Notes: generated from the sequence alone by a model not told the origin. 64,000 nucleotides of DNA from Ehretia macrophylla (GCA_037974665.1 CM075773.1:63332763-63396762); one strand, 5' to 3'; shown: positions 1 to 13,471, counted from the first letter of the stretch. Numbers and translations: made by a program.

Positions 1-2750
1 ACTCAATTAGCTTTGGATCATCAGTATTATAGCAAATAAAGAAAAGCCACTGCCTACTGCGTATTCGATTTCAAATATATATAGTTATAGGCCGCGGTCT
101 AGAATCAACATGTCAAAATAAAAGGAATAAAAAATTAGCTATTATTATAAGCCATGGTTAAGAAAACTGCCTCCTATAATGTCCACGAAAACATAATAAA
201 TTTTTATGCGCTATGTTTATTTATTTAAGGGAGGTGTAAACTATTTACATCATTTAAGATGTTATACACAAAACACGATCTCGAAAGCTCTCGTATCTAA
301 AATGAGAATCATATTACTAGACCAAATGACTTATGGCATGTTCAATTTTTGTAATTTCAACTCTCTCTCTCTCTCTTTTTGGTTATAACATTCTAATAAT
401 ACTATGCATCAAAAGTGATAGAAACAATCCAGAATGAAGTGCAACTGTATAAAGTTAAGTTAACATTAGCCAAAAGGCAAATCCAACAAACTGTCAAAAG
501 CAACTTAGAAGTAAGTGTAAATGCTAATATTACAATGCTTGCTTCTTTTATGAATAAAAGCAAATTAGATAGATATCAAAAAGAAGATTTTGGAACATCG
601 AGATGGTTGGAATCTGAATGCGACAGTTGATGAGTTTATCACCAGAGGTGTATGGAATTGGTCAGTTAACGCTGCTTGATGTTCCGATTGAAAACAAATT
701 AATAGGGCCATGCTCAGTGGCAAAGCCAGACACCAAGAGTTAAAAGGCAATATGTGGCAGAATCAGTAACAGAGATCAGGGATACCGATTTACACAAATT
801 TGTTTTATATAAATTACAAAAAAAGCTATTGACTTTGTGCTTAGAATCCTCAATTTGATGATAAGAGATTACAACATTTAAAAATAAAAAATTTGTGAGT
901 ATTCAAATTCGAACTGTTTAATTAAAGACACAAAATAATCAATTAAAAATAAAAAAGAATCTAAAACTCATTCACAAAGTTTAAAATTGAAATAAATGTA
1001 CAATTAAACTAGAAAAGTTTAACTTAAAAATGTTAAAAATATTCTAAAAATAAATGAATTGAAATTCATACACAATGATAAATACAAATAGTCTTTCAAA
1101 TATAGAAAATAAATTAAAAACTTATTTAAGAATAAGAGAATAGAAATCGAAAATGAAGAGAGAAAAACAAGAGGAAATGGAAAAAAAGAAACATAAGAGG
1201 GTATTAAAAAAAAAAGACATTTTTTTCTTCAAGTTTCATGCATCCCCTCACCTCCACTTGGCTCCACCAATGGCCATGCTAGTTTGAGTGAGTATGTGTT
1301 AAAAAAGTCAATTTCTCCCCTAAGACACCCAAAATAAGGGCCCGAACTTCTAAATAACGACTCTCTTTTTTACAATATTGAAGAGAATTTAGGAGGAATT
1401 CTTCCGAGCATAAATAGACAAGACAAAGTTACTTAGCAGCTCAGATGGTTACTTCTCAGTTTCCTCTACATGGAATCTTATCAGGCCAAGATGCAATCCT
1501 GTGTACTGGTCCAAAATCATATGGCTCAAGTATCACATATTCAAGTAGGGGCAGATTCATAATTTTTGTTAGCGGGAGTAATTAATTTTTTTAAAACTAA
1601 AATACATAGTTATATATCTATTTTTTTTTTTGAAAAATACATAGAATTTTTAACATTTTTTTAAATTAGTAGAGACTGCAACCCCCACGATTCCCCATGT
1701 GGATTTTCCATGTACCCAATCATGTGTTTTTGTGCATGGCATGCGTGGCTTGATAAGTTACCACCAACTTTTTTTTCCACTTGTTTCTTGAGGAATCCCA
1801 ATTGACCCCGAATGCGTTTTCTGTCACTAAGGATTAGAGACCAGATCATTTGTTTCTCGAATGTGAATTTTTCTAAAGAATTTGAAGGAAAGGGGCAGAA
1901 CTTACCAAATACAAAGCCAATTTGTGAAATTGGGACCAAATCACTACATGATCATCCTCAATTGTGACAACAAGGCGTATCGGAATACAACACTCAGACT
2001 GTTCTTTTCGTGCTTCTATTTTTCCACTTACGAAAATAAAGGAATTTAAGATATCTATCGAGTAGGGCACCAAGTGAGGAACAACTATTTATAAAGATTC
2101 AACTTGGGATCAAGTACAAATTATACACTACTCTTCGTTCCTGGTTCTCCTATAGCCGGATCCTTTGGAACCACAAGAATTCTTCGTTTAGAGGATTCTA
2201 ACTCAGCAATGAAAAGTTTAGGAACAACGCTAACAATAGGGATATTTGTAGAGCATGGAACTTTAAGGATGTCACTAGATGCTCATTGTTATAGTAATTG
2301 AGTAAAAGGTTATCAATGTGGATTCCGTTACTTTTTATATATTTTTGCAAATAATATACAATCTTACTTCCCTAAAAATGCACTTTATGTTACATGCGAT
2401 CTTTTCTCTGGAGGGACTTATCTTAGGCTATATATGAATACAGTTTCAAAACATGACACAAAGTCAAATTAGAGTTCACAAAGTCGACTCCTTCAAACTT
2501 TTTCTCAGCTACATGGTTAAAAAACAAGTTCTTTAATACATAAAAGAGCCTAAGTGACCAAACAATTAGATTGGAATCGTCGGGTAGCAACTGATGTAAT
2601 AGGATATTTTGAGTTCTAACCACGGTTTCAGCCTCTATTGTTTCCCAAAGAAAATAAAAAAAAGGGTCTCTTAAAGTTGTAACATTTAATTGGCATGCCA
2701 GAACAAGAAAGAACAAAGGGTATGGAAACTCAAACATGCCATTTTTTTTG
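1..2750. other. AT-rich intergenic DNA, no recognisable gene
   Basis: Only short open frames are present and none shows a domain I recognise. There is a (CT)8 run at 361-376 and several A-rich and T-rich stretches (for example 840-1210). The homology between the two duplication blocks starts at 2751, so this stretch is outside the duplicated unit. It could hold regulatory DNA or decayed transposon sequence, but nothing specific can be supported. Confidence 0.5.
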
Positions 2751-3782
2751 TATCCACTTATATTCTACCCCATCCCTCATTTTTCTGAAAAAAGAAGAAG
2801 AAAGGAAAGAGTAAAGAAAACCAATAAAAGAAATTGTGATTTCCATATAAAAGAATGTCTATTTGTATGCAATACTACTCTTTGTGCTTTCAATTGAGGT
2901 ACGAGTGAATATATTTGTGGTGCTTCCATCGCTATTCTATTTAGGAAATACGTCCTCATGATATGTGGCATCATAGAAGGGCTCACGTGACGCGACAGTA
3001 GGTCTCTCATGCTCAAAAGATCGTTTTAAAGGGTAACCTCTCTATTTATGTCTCAGACAAGTTATTTTATATGACTAGCTGATAATTGGGAAGCTTTGGT
3101 GATGATTCTGCATCTTTTGTGTAGGAGTATATCTGTGAAAAACAGATTCTTAGCTACTATTGTAATTGGTTTATGGGTCAATATGGCAGCTGAATCTTAT
3201 TCTGCATTAGAACACATTAGCATCGAGCTGAAATTTTATTTAATACACATCTGCTGAAGCTTTTATTGTTTTCAGTGATAGAACTTTTAATCTATCAGAA
3301 TTCACAGGCTAAATTGGTGAAAACTAAAAGCAATCCATAAACTCCAACAGTATCAGAGAACAAAATTGACAACACAATTGCATTTGTAAGGAGAGTAAAC
3401 CAAATGTACTAAAAACTGATCAAGTAAGTACTTTATGAAACAAAACTTTCTGAGTTTGTAATATTTATGAAGAAATACACAAAATTAGATTTTGTATTTA
3501 AAAGCAGCTGAACCCTTAATTAGGCTGCCTACGTACTTTGACACCAAGTGATATCAAAGATCAAGCTGCACGTAGTTCTATAATTTACATCGGAAGATCA
3601 TATACTATAAAAATTCTATTACAATTTAGCACTCTTCGTTTCTTCATCACTGATTGTTCCTTAAGAAGCTTGACAATTTGAAGCACATCAACAAGTTGTG
3701 GAGAGATCTTAATCAGCAACTGGGCTCCAATGAATCCCGAAACGATTCTGGCATGAAATTTGAAGTGTGAAGCTCTGCCGAG

Positions 3783-5033
3783 CTAAAAAGAATCTGCCTC
3801 AGGGATATCTCCTAAAAATATGCCATTCATAAAGGACATATTTTCTTCATCAGTCTCTTGCAAACGTTCATATTCTACAGTAGAACTCTCTATGTCTCGG
3901 AGGATCTCAAGATTTGCTGCAGAAGCGTCAATATGCTCCGCATTGTTTTGAACCGCTTCTTCCATGGAGCTGGTGGCAATTCCATTTGAAATATGACCAG
4001 CCTTCGTATTGCAATCTTTCAGAATGCTGGAGGCCTTGAGGCATAATAGGATTTGCTGCAGAAGTATCAATATTCTCTGCAGGATCTGCAATAGGATGCT
4101 GTAGGTCCTCAGGCACGTAAGAATTCACTGCAGAAGCATCAACATTCACCATATCGTTTTGAATCGATTTCTGGTGGCAGTTTCGTTTGCAGCTTCCATT
4201 ACTCCATTGTTCATGTGTACCTCTGCCTCTGCTTGTGACCCATTATTAGCGTACCAAGGCAATTGAGGCAACTGTTCTATAGACATGGTCGAGTCCACTC
4301 CGAATGATGCCGTAGCCCAAAGATTTCCTTGTACCATATCTGTATCGACACCAATTGTAACATGATGCTCACCCGGAAAACTCCATCGTGGTGTCTTCTC
4401 TTCTTGGGGAATATAAATCTCCTCTCTCGACTTTCTCTTGCCCAAATCTTGAGTATCAGCTTCCGATACAAGTATGATTTCAGAATTTTCTTGTTTCTTG
4501 AAGTTTTTCGATTCGTCCTTTGTAATTCTGCAAACAACATAGTCCGTGCTTCCAATGCCTATCAAGCCATCATCCGAAAGAGAATATTCATGCATAATCC
4601 AATGCCCTTTTCCATCAAAATCTTTCTTAGTCGACTTAAACGTGAACATCCTTTTAGAGCCTATTTTGGTTTTCGTTTTCCCTTTCACAATATCTTTTGG
4701 CGCCGTATGTCCATGCCATTTGCCACAGCCGCCTGTTCGAATAACGTTCTTATTACCCTGCCTCCCAAGCTTCGACAATTTAGTAAATACATAGATAGTC
4801 TTCTTAACCTTGCTCGAATCATCGTCATCATCAGTAACTAGGATGTTCCAAGGATCATTCTCGGTAAACAAATCCCAAGGATTTGCTTTCTCCCCGTAAA
4901 GGTCTCTTTCAACGATCCCCTCCCAAGGCAATGGCTGCCTCAAAAGCCTTCTCCTCAGGAATGATAGAAGCAATTCTTGATCCGAAGGCATGAATAGAAA
5001 ACCTTCAGGAATATGAACACTACTGCTGTTCAT
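3783..5033 (-). pseudogene. NAC-domain transcription factor, copy 1, C-terminus broken by deletions
   Basis: The NAC domain is intact: subdomain A reads IPEGFLFMPSDQELLLSFL, a later block reads CGKWHGH, and another reads IGSKRMFTF followed by WIMHEYSL, in canonical order. Translation from the ATG at 5033 gives about 295 residues and ends in a frameshifted tail (...NRFKTIW) at 4146. Compared with the intact copy at 24839-26185, 10 bp are missing near 4170 and 86 bp near 4012; neither is a multiple of three. The 86-bp loss lies between two TTGC tetramers. The downstream C-terminal segments survive in other frames (3928-4152 and 3783-4091). If transcribed it would make a NAC domain without most of the acidic tail. 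A GTG 12 codons upstream is in frame but is not a credible plant start. Confidence 0.85.
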
Positions 5034-5594
5034 CTTTACTATTCCTATATTATCACCAACAAATCTCACAAATCACTCTCTTGATGTCTATAATACCGCA
5101 ATAACTCACAATCTTAACTAGGTTTTGTAATGATGAATATTGTGCGGCTAGCTAGATTGGCATACATATATTAGTATAACTGTAACTTGTGATGCAATCT
5201 AGTATAATGCATTAGGAAACACTATACTCACACAAGGACTCAAATTCTTACACGGGCGGTTTGTTAATTATAAGCATTTCAGAATCCTATCTCTGATTAA
5301 CTTCTTCTTGTCTAAATTCATTCATAATTTGATACGCAAAACAGTGAAGAACCAAGAACAGATTCAATTACATGAATGTTTACAAATTATGCATAACCAA
5401 CCGGAGGGCATTTTCGGGTTTTCGATCTTAAATTCAACTGCCACACCATTACCCTTCAATACACAAATACAAACTCACCCACGCACCTAACAAATTCCCA
5501 TGGCCTACACAATTCTCTGTCGACTATCTTGGTGATTTGGTTTATGTATCTAAATTTAGACCCTATTCTATGTTTTGTTTTCTTGAATGATTAT
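5034..5594 (-). promoter_or_regulatory. 5' flanking region of NAC copy 1
   Basis: This non-coding stretch precedes the NAC start codon and is shared with the flank of the intact copy (26186-26742). A TATA-like tract lies at 5165-5172, about 135 bp before the ATG. Copy 2 has a longer run, tatatata, at the matching place. No other defined element is recognised. The promoter role is inferred from position. Confidence 0.35.
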
Positions 5595-5780
5595 TTCTAT
5601 TTGTTTCCATGATTGAATTCACTATTTGATAGAGTTTTATTTTCTTGATTGAATTCACTATCTAATATGTTTTTAACTTCTTTTTTTTTTCTTTTTTTTC
5701 AATAACTTTTATTGTTCTTTTCCTTCTTCTTTTTTTGTGAATTTGATTAGTTGTGCGTCTTAGGTTACCATTTGTGCCAA
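5595..5780. repeat. Direct repeat a flanking a LINE fragment
   Basis: This roughly 180-bp segment recurs at 6853-7030. It contains gattgaattcactatttgat and ends in ggttaccatttgtgcca in both copies. The two copies bracket the LINE fragment 5781-6852. It is much longer than a usual LINE target-site duplication. The NAC copy 2 block carries the same flank at about 26743-26930. Confidence 0.7.
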
Positions 5781-6852
5781 AAATTGCAAATTCTTTTCTC
5801 TTTGCAAAACTGCAACCCTTTTATAAGGTCCTTCTTACAGTCACGAAGAATTCCCCCACCTCCTATCAATGTTGAGCTTGTAAAAGCCAACAGCGGGTTT
5901 TCTGAACTTCACAATATTAGGCACATAAGACGGTGGTCTTTCATAAGAACAATAGAAGGAGGCTGCCAGATTTAAGTCTCCCTTCCAATGCCATCTCTTT
6001 AAAGCAAAGTTTATGCCAAGAAGTCCAACGCAATTTTTTGGAATCAGCTCTGTCTCCCCCAAGGAATTTGTTGAAAAGTCTTTCAATTTTATGAAAAACT
6101 TCCTTGGTAGGAGGGATTATCTGCATCAAATAACAAGGCATGAAGGAGAGGATGCTCGGGACTGTTGACAATCCTCGCCTTGTATTCCTAAGTGCAAGCT
6201 TCTCAAATGAAAGATATTTGACAATACATAGATCTACTCAGATAATTCTTTGATGTTTTTGCTTGGAGTTCGTCTTCAAGATGGATCGCCCTTACGCAGT
6301 CAACGAACTCATACTTGCACGAAAAGGCCTAATGTCTCAAATAGGGGAATGGCAACGACTCCCAATCTTCTTTGTAGTCTTTTTCTGGGAATAAGGTTTT
6401 TAGTTCCCAACCTGTGAGCTTGTTGTTAATTTTTTGAAAAAACTCATCAAAAAGAGCAGACTTTTTAGCACCTTTGTAAAGGGGTACTCCAAGATATTTG
6501 AATGGAAATTGTTGTTGCTTGTAATCTGAAGCACCAGCTATGATGCCAATTCTAGAGCTAGGAACTTTTTTTGTCCATAATTAAACCACTTTTATCTTTG
6601 TTGACTTGCTGTCTAGAGACATGTTCATAGTGATTCAGAAAATTCATCAACTTTTTAATAGCACTCTTGCTGCCATTGGAGAAGATGATTATGTCATCTG
6701 CAAATGAGAGGTGAGTAACAGAGAAAAAAGAGCCAGTCTTATACTTTAAAGCTGGGAAATTAGAGAATAATTTGTTGATGCCCTAGATAGATATTTAGCA
6801 ACAATAATAAAAAGGCTTGGACATATGGGATCTCTTTACCCTGAATTATTAG
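5781..6852 (-). mobile_element. LINE (L1-type) fragment: reverse transcriptase end and RNase H start
   Basis: On the minus strand the fragment reads in order SFADDIIIF (reverse-transcriptase catalytic box, around 6690-6710), FPFKYLGVPLYKG (about 6460-6510), a linker containing PCYLMQ (about 6120-6150), then KGDLNLAASFYCSYERPPS and VGFYKLNID, the start of an RNase H domain (about 5870-5990). Frames are broken and the element is truncated at both ends. It lies in the NAC upstream region and was there before the block was duplicated, because pieces of it end both parts of copy 2. Confidence 0.85.
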
Positions 6853-7030
6853 TTCTATTTATTTTATTGATTGAATTCACTATTTGATAGAGCTCTATTT
6901 TCTTGATTGAATTCACTTTTTGATACGTTTTTAACTTATTTTTTTCTTGATTCTCAATAACTTGTATTGTTCTTTTCCTTTTTTTTTTGAATTTGACTAG
7001 TTGTGTATCTTGGGTTACCATTTGTGCCAA
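6853..7030. repeat. Direct repeat b flanking a LINE fragment
   Basis: This is the second copy of the segment at 5595-5780. It is also present, inverted, at about 59957-60135 in the second block copy. An open frame in it (MAQMVTQDTQ...) is conserved between the arms only because the DNA is duplicated. Confidence 0.7.
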
Positions 7031-7545
7031 GTTATCTTGGGTAGACTGGAAATTTTGAAGATATGATTTGAGGTGTGAATTATGCTTCTGCCAGTGCTGG
7101 AATTATTTTCTCAAGCGGTTTTGAATTTTGAATTGGTAACATTGTCTTCTAATTTGTTCCGTTTAAACTAACATCATCGTTTAGTCATAGTTGTCACTTT
7201 ATTAGTACTTAATCGGCTGCAATTTGCTCATGGCTAGATTGATTTGTTTCAGGTGAAGAACTAATTTAAGATTTGTCAAGAATGTAGATTAACAGGACAT
7301 TTATGAAAATAATTTAAGATTTATTAACTTTGATGTCTTTATATATAGCACTTAATCCCTAAACTTTTCTCTCTGGCTACGAGAAAAATGTAGCGAAAAT
7401 GACAAGACAAGTGAAAGAGCCAGTGATTGACACAAGCCAAAGCTGGTCAGAATATGGACAAAGTAGACACCAAAAAGTCCAAATTATCCTTGATATTTAG
7501 ATTTAAAAGATGTGCAAAATGACGGGTGTGGACATATAAATAAAA
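7031..7545. other. Single-copy-like DNA distal to NAC copy 1
   Basis: No transposon hallmark and no convincing open frame. It continues the non-transposon DNA interrupted by the LINE and may be the distal upstream region of the NAC gene. The inverted counterpart is about 59443-59956. Confidence 0.4.
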
Positions 7546-7978
7546 GGATAAATATCATTCAACTCCCCTGTAAAACTCATATATATCAACCCGCTCCCCT
7601 GTATTAGCAAAACTATCAAAAATTCCCCTATGATTTTTAAAAAATGACATACCTTCCCCCTCAATCTCTTTTAAACTAACACTGTTAAAAAATTTAGTAA
7701 AATGACATTTTTATCCTTATAGTATACATTTTTTTTCTCTTCTTTATTCTCTTTCCTCCTATTCTTTTCATCCAAAAAAAAATCATCATTTTCCTCACCT
7801 CACCCCCCGTCCCCCCTCCCCCACCCCCACCCCCACCCCCACCATCAGCCACTCAGCCCCCCCACCCCCACCCCACACCTCACACCCCGTTAGCTACCCT
7901 CTACCCCCTATCAACTCCACCCAGCCCACTGCATCCCACATCAGCACCCCCTCCCCCCATTTTTCCCCTACCTTCCCA
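7546..7978. mobile_element. Terminal fragment of an unclassified transposon with a C-rich tract
   Basis: The stretch begins ggataaatatcattcaactc, a style typical of TIR ends of plant DNA transposons, and passes into a very C-rich tract at about 7795-7930 with many CCCCCAC repeats. No partner end was found before an LTR begins at 7979. The counterpart 58350-59442 contains a G-rich tract on the plus strand and a MITE insertion. Superfamily cannot be assigned. Confidence 0.4.
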
Positions 7979-9607
7979 TGTCAGCACCCCTAAACCCCTC
8001 CTAGAAGTCAAGTTCGAACTCGACAAAAATCGGACAAAGTCTTCTCTGTATTACGGACATTCCAACACCTGTACAATTATGCTCAAAGCCAACAACAAAT
8101 ACACAAGACAACATCTTGAAACTCTATTTATGCATATCATGTTAAACACAACATTTTTCCATACTAAGTCTATGCAAACCTAGCAACATTTACAATTCCA
8201 AGTCCAAAAGTAAGCTAAACGTGCTTTAGTTATATTTCCAAAGTAGTTCATAAACTTACAACTAGCTTATTTAATTTCTACAAGTCAAAAGCTATGATCC
8301 AACATGTGCACAATGAAACTTTGTTGCAAAACGAGCTATACAACTTGCAAAACATCATAATCCACATTCCTAGATCATAGCCAAAACACATGCCAACCTT
8401 TTAAGCAAACAAGCAAATTATCCTCAATCTTCTTCTTGAGGGGCTACTTCGGCTTCACCTGAAATTGTTGAATAAATGGTGTGATCAACCACTAGCTCAG
8501 TGAGGGGGGTATGGGGAGGCTTTTGAAAACCTCTTCATGATGCACATATGCCAAGTAATATGTATCAAAGCAATAAATATACAAGTAGGCATTAGACAAT
8601 AACAAGAAGCATGAAAGCACTCAATCAAGTAATATAAAACTATATAAACACTCAAGTAAAGGATATGATTTCATTCCAACCTTATCACTCCTACTTCTTT
8701 GCCCCTTTGTGATTGCGATGTAGATAATCCCTTATATCACTAGTGTGTGTACTCCAGATGTACCCCAAAATCCTACAACCAAACACCCCAATGCCTTCAC
8801 CGACCAAGTGAGTGTGGGAATAGGTCGCGGAGGTCATGTAACCATTGGCAAGCCTGCTGCCGCCAAGTGGAGACATAACACAATCGTGCCTCAATAAAAG
8901 GTTGCAACCTTACGATATCACGCAATCAATCATTAAAACATTCATTCAATGAGCACTTAAAACGAGGGGACAACAAAGTAGGTTGCCCCTCTAGCATTAG
9001 AATAAGCAATATCACTCCGTAAGCATTAATAACCAAATCACAAACACATATGAAAGTATATCCACTTAAGCATTCCTTTAAGACATTCACTTGCATACAT
9101 ATACATTTTACCCATTTTCCAATAGCTAGAAGCTTGCTCGTGAGTACCGTTAAGTTCACTTAGTAACAATTTAATCATCCAATTAACTAGCAACACAAAG
9201 AAAGTAGTATTGCACTAGAAATCCAAAGTTGAAAAATGCTGAAAAATACTGTTCGACCGCGAAACCACCCCAAAAAGGCTAAAATTTTGACCTTTTAAGC
9301 CTTATTTGCATGAATTTACATATATGTAGGTGTTGAGCAATTAGATTGAGTCAAGAATAATCATTCAAGCATTTTATTAAACATATAAATTACATATTAA
9401 GCAACATACTACACAACTAAATCATTCACATAAAATTCTAACTACCAAGAGTTATAATACACAAATTATTGCAATAAACATTCCAGAACATGATTCCATA
9501 GCTAAGTGCTGTGCGGGGCAAAATGCTACACTTAGAAGGCTGGTGGGAGCCACCTTTTGAACCTGTAGAAGTCACCTCTAAAACCTTCACCGTCTAGTCT
9601 GTCCTGG
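7979..9607 (+). repeat. LTR fragment A (Tekay/Del-like Gypsy)
   Basis: It begins TGTCAGCACCCC and, about 50 bp on, has caaagtcttctctgtatta. This resembles the start of other LTRs here (for example LTR B: TGTAACGCCCCGAACC then cagagtctcctctgtac). A shared body motif, ccagatgtaccccaaaatcc, lies at about 8755. The 3' part is not identifiable because LTR B follows at 9608. The open frame 8691-8894 is conserved in the inverted copy but lies inside the LTR. The family is inferred from LTR style, as no coding domain is attached. Confidence 0.55.
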
Positions 9608-10763
9608 TGTGACGCCCAAGAATTTCATCATAAATACCTTATAACAGTTGAATACCTACTTGAGCATTCTTACGTGCATCACCTTTCTTGCTTAACTGCT
9701 TTAATTTAAGATTACTATTCATAAGATTTTCAACCCTTTTAAAAGTTCGATTTAATATTTTTTCTAAGTCATATGACATATAAAAGGAATCGAGACCTTG
9801 CTATTTTGGACTTTCGAGCTTGGGAGCATGTGTTTGGAAAATAGTTTTCGCACCATTTGAATAGTGTTACGTACGTAACAACCTTAGTTTTGACTTAGTA
9901 TTTGATTAGTAATTAAGCTCAATTGACCAAGTTTTATGTAGTATTTGACCACAACTTATTGCACCTATATATCTATATATGAAGTTATCATCATTTAACA
10001 AAAAACAACTCATAAAACAAAGCAAAGAATTTCCTTTGTGTCCCCCCCCTTGGCCGACCACTTCAAGGAGAAAAAAGAGAAAAATTTCTTCAACAATCTT
10101 GCTAGCTTGACTCTTGGCTTGGATCTTGGAGTTGTTTGAGCATCCTAGGATTCCCCAACAAGCTTCTACACATCATAAATTGTGAGGGAGTTGCATTTTA
10201 TAACTTTCAAAGTTTATGCTCATATGTTGAAATTCTTGATTTGTTGATTATAGCTATAATACTTGTTATGAATGCTTTATATGTGTTTATTAGAGCCTAT
10301 AGAGTAAAATGTTATAGTTTGATAGCATAATCCATGGTTGAAAGCATGAATGTTATGAAAGAGATGATAAATAGTGCTTGTATTTAGGGTTTTGAATAAA
10401 TGTGCTAATTGGAATGAATTGAGGTTTCAATTAGATGCTCTAGACCCTAATGAAGCTAGTTGGGAGGCCACGTAAAGTTGAATCACCCCAAACCGAGCTA
10501 AATTGCAAAATTAGTCGACTTTAAAAAGAGGACTTTTCTCGTTGTGCAATCCGGGCACGTTTGGGCTTTGGATTAGGTATCCTTGGGGTATGGAAGCACT
10601 TTTGGTGCTTTCGTTATGCGAAATCGGGGTTCGGATAGTATAGTTGTAGTTAAAACCCGCTCGGGGCCTTCTCGAGCTTTAGCTTCTAAAATGGGTTTTT
10701 ATGATCTTAATAGGTGTCTTTTGGCTTAATTAGGGTTGTAGTATGAGTAAGATATGGTTTGGG

Positions 10764-13471
10764 TGTAACACCCCGATCCCTCTCGAGACCGGAAGTTCTA
10801 TCAATCAATCTAATCACAACCCAATTCCAAACCCGGGCATAAAATTTAGGGAAAAACTGACGGAGTCTCCCCTGTTTCTAGAAAAAATGAAAACCTGCGA
10901 CAGCATATAAGTGGACCAGTACCGTGTCCAACCATTCAAAATTCCTCAATGCCATCCGAGCCTCGGTTCTCAACAATTAAACACAACAAGTATATATACA
11001 TTTCCAAGTACCCAGACTATTCTAACTCTTTCCTTTAGACAATACAAACATGCATTGAAATCAGAACTTTCTAACCTATACATAAAACTTAAATGACTTT
11101 TCTTTACACATTGATTATATACATCTCATGAAAGTAAAATCTTTACATCTTTGACAACTCAAGCCACATAGCACGCAAGGCAACTCTTCAAGCACGATCT
11201 ATCACATAACCACAAACTTTCCAGCTAACATGGTATTTCATGAAATGTGGTGGTGAGGAGTGAGTATACACAACACGTATACTCAGTGAGGGCAGAACAA
11301 ATATCGAGGCGGAGAGAAAGAAAGTCGTGCAATGCAAATAAGACAATTAAGCAATATAACCGACAAGTAAAGCAATCAATATAGATAACAATACAATAAA
11401 CAATTAATAAAAGCATTAACACAACCATTCAAAGCTATACCACACTTTGAAGGCTATGGTTCACTCATATGAGCAATGTACCATTTCACGAGCAATACAT
11501 CAATCTCGAGCTTGATGTTGACAACGATGACAAAAAGCGCGTAACCACCTTATAACTTCCACTGGGTATACTCTGGATGTACCCCGATACATCTACGACC
11601 CAAATCTCTCAGGGCGACACCCTTAGCGAGAATGGGAATAGGACACGGAGCTAGAGCAAACCAACCCTGGCAGCCCGAGACTGCCCAGAGAGGCCCATCA
11701 CTCACGCGCCTGACACTATGCAAGACAATACGAGGTACAAGCAATAAATGAGCGATAGCACGAAAGTGCAGATTAGTGGCGATATACGAGATATCAAGCA
11801 TTTACAATTAATATTAGCATTCAATTAACTTTTCAAGCATGACTATCATTAACATCAACAATAACATCAACTAAACAAGTAATAACAGTTCAAACACGAA
11901 AATGACAAATATCATTATTCAATCTCTAACTTCCAAAGGCAATTACGAGCAAACGAGCTACGGGATTAGGAAACCGATTTCACTACATTCACTTAGGTAC
12001 TACAAGGCACGTTTCTATATCACGAAACTTCACTTTCTCACCCGAAGCTCGAAAGTCCACCTATTGCGTTCGAACTACAACTATGCTAACCGGTCGCTCA
12101 ATCAACGCCACAACAGTGCCAAAATCCATGCCCTCAATAGCAAAACCCCCAACTCAATTCGAGCACGGTCAACTCTTGGTCAAATGGCCCCTTTACGTTT
12201 CTTTGTCTAATTTCCAATTTTAACAAAGGCCGGTCCGTTTTTATTGCACATTTTATCTTTCTAACATTAATGGCACCTAACCAAATGAAGAAATCGCAAT
12301 TCGGATCAAAAATCCAAAAATCTAGGGTTTTACTATTCAAAAACACTATTCATTATTCTTTCCCAATTTCAATTTACGTTTTTAGCCGTAAAAATCGCTA
12401 AATAACTAACAAGCAATGCTCTACGAACCCTAAGGAAGTTATTTCAAGCAATAACAGGCATTATAACGCAATAAATATCAAATCTAAAAATTTGAAACAA
12501 AAATCAAATTCAAATAAAAATGCACAAAAACGTGAAAACCCTCACAGAGATTGAAGAGGAAGGCTTGCAAGGACCCGAGCCACGATCCTCGTCCAATTCC
12601 ACGCAAGATTTTGGCTTAAAAATGCAAAATTAATTTTTTTTTTCTTTTTCCCTTGAACTTTCGGCCATGGGGGGATAAATGGGGAATTTGTGGTTTTGTT
12701 TTTGAGTCATTTTTTCCTTTGTTTTGCTTATTTAAAAGATGACAAAGGCCCAAGGGCATTTTGGTCTTTTTGCAAAGTCAAGCTTAAGTGAAAATATGGT
12801 CAACAAGCTCAATTAATTAGCATTTAGTCTAATTCAAGCTAAAACAATGTAATTAAATGAAAAACAGCTAAAACTAACTCAATTAAGCTAAAAACACTAT
12901 TTACTAAATTCGGGAAATATTTCTCTTACTCTCGTTTTCGATGCACTACGACCAAACGGTCAATAAACGATCACTATTAGAATGATGAACAATTTCTTAA
13001 AAATATAATTTTTGAAAAGTAATATAGTTTAAAATTCACCCCGGCTTGGAGTTACTTTTCTCATTTAATTGAAAACCGAGTAATTAAATGTAAGAAAATA
13101 AAACCGATTACTAAAATAATCAAAATAATCAATATTTATTTAAAAATAAATAATTTAACTATTTCTAGAATATTTTAAAGAATTATGAAATTAATGTTAA
13201 GATACGAATGAACAAGTTAATATAAACACGTAATCAAATGCAATTAAATACTAACATTTAAGATGACACTTAATTATATACAAGAAAATAAATCTAATTA
13301 CTATAAACAATAAAAATAGGTAATAATCTTTTAAATTAATCAATATAAAAATTATTTGAATATTTTTAAAATAAATATCAAAATAGTGCAAAATAAATTA
13401 TTTAACTAATTAAACACTTAATTAAATGCAGTTAAATGCTATTAAATGCCTGCCAGATTCGGGGTATCACA
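10764..13471 (-). repeat. 3' LTR of the LARD-like element
   Basis: It runs from tgtaacaccccgatcc to ggggtatcaca on the plus strand (TG...CA). Compared with the other LTR it carries extra sequence near 12612-12650 and near 12840-12890, which explains the 75-bp length difference. Open frames such as 11225-11428 recur in the other LTR and have no known domain. Confidence 0.9.

Noticed and set aside
415-630. 71-residue frame in the left flank
   Set aside because: No domain, no start context or neighbouring exon that supports a gene.
4329-4841. 170-residue plus-strand frame opposite the NAC domain
   Set aside because: This is an antisense shadow of the NAC coding sequence; the NAC frame has clear subdomains.
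8691-8894. Conserved open frame, also at 57434-57643
   Set aside because: It is shared only because both lie in the duplicated LTR A. No domain, and other LTR families have the same DNA motif in different frames.
11225-11428. 67-residue hydrophobic frame repeated at 15496-15699
   Set aside because: It lies at the same place in both LTRs of the LARD-like element, so the conservation is due to LTR duplication.
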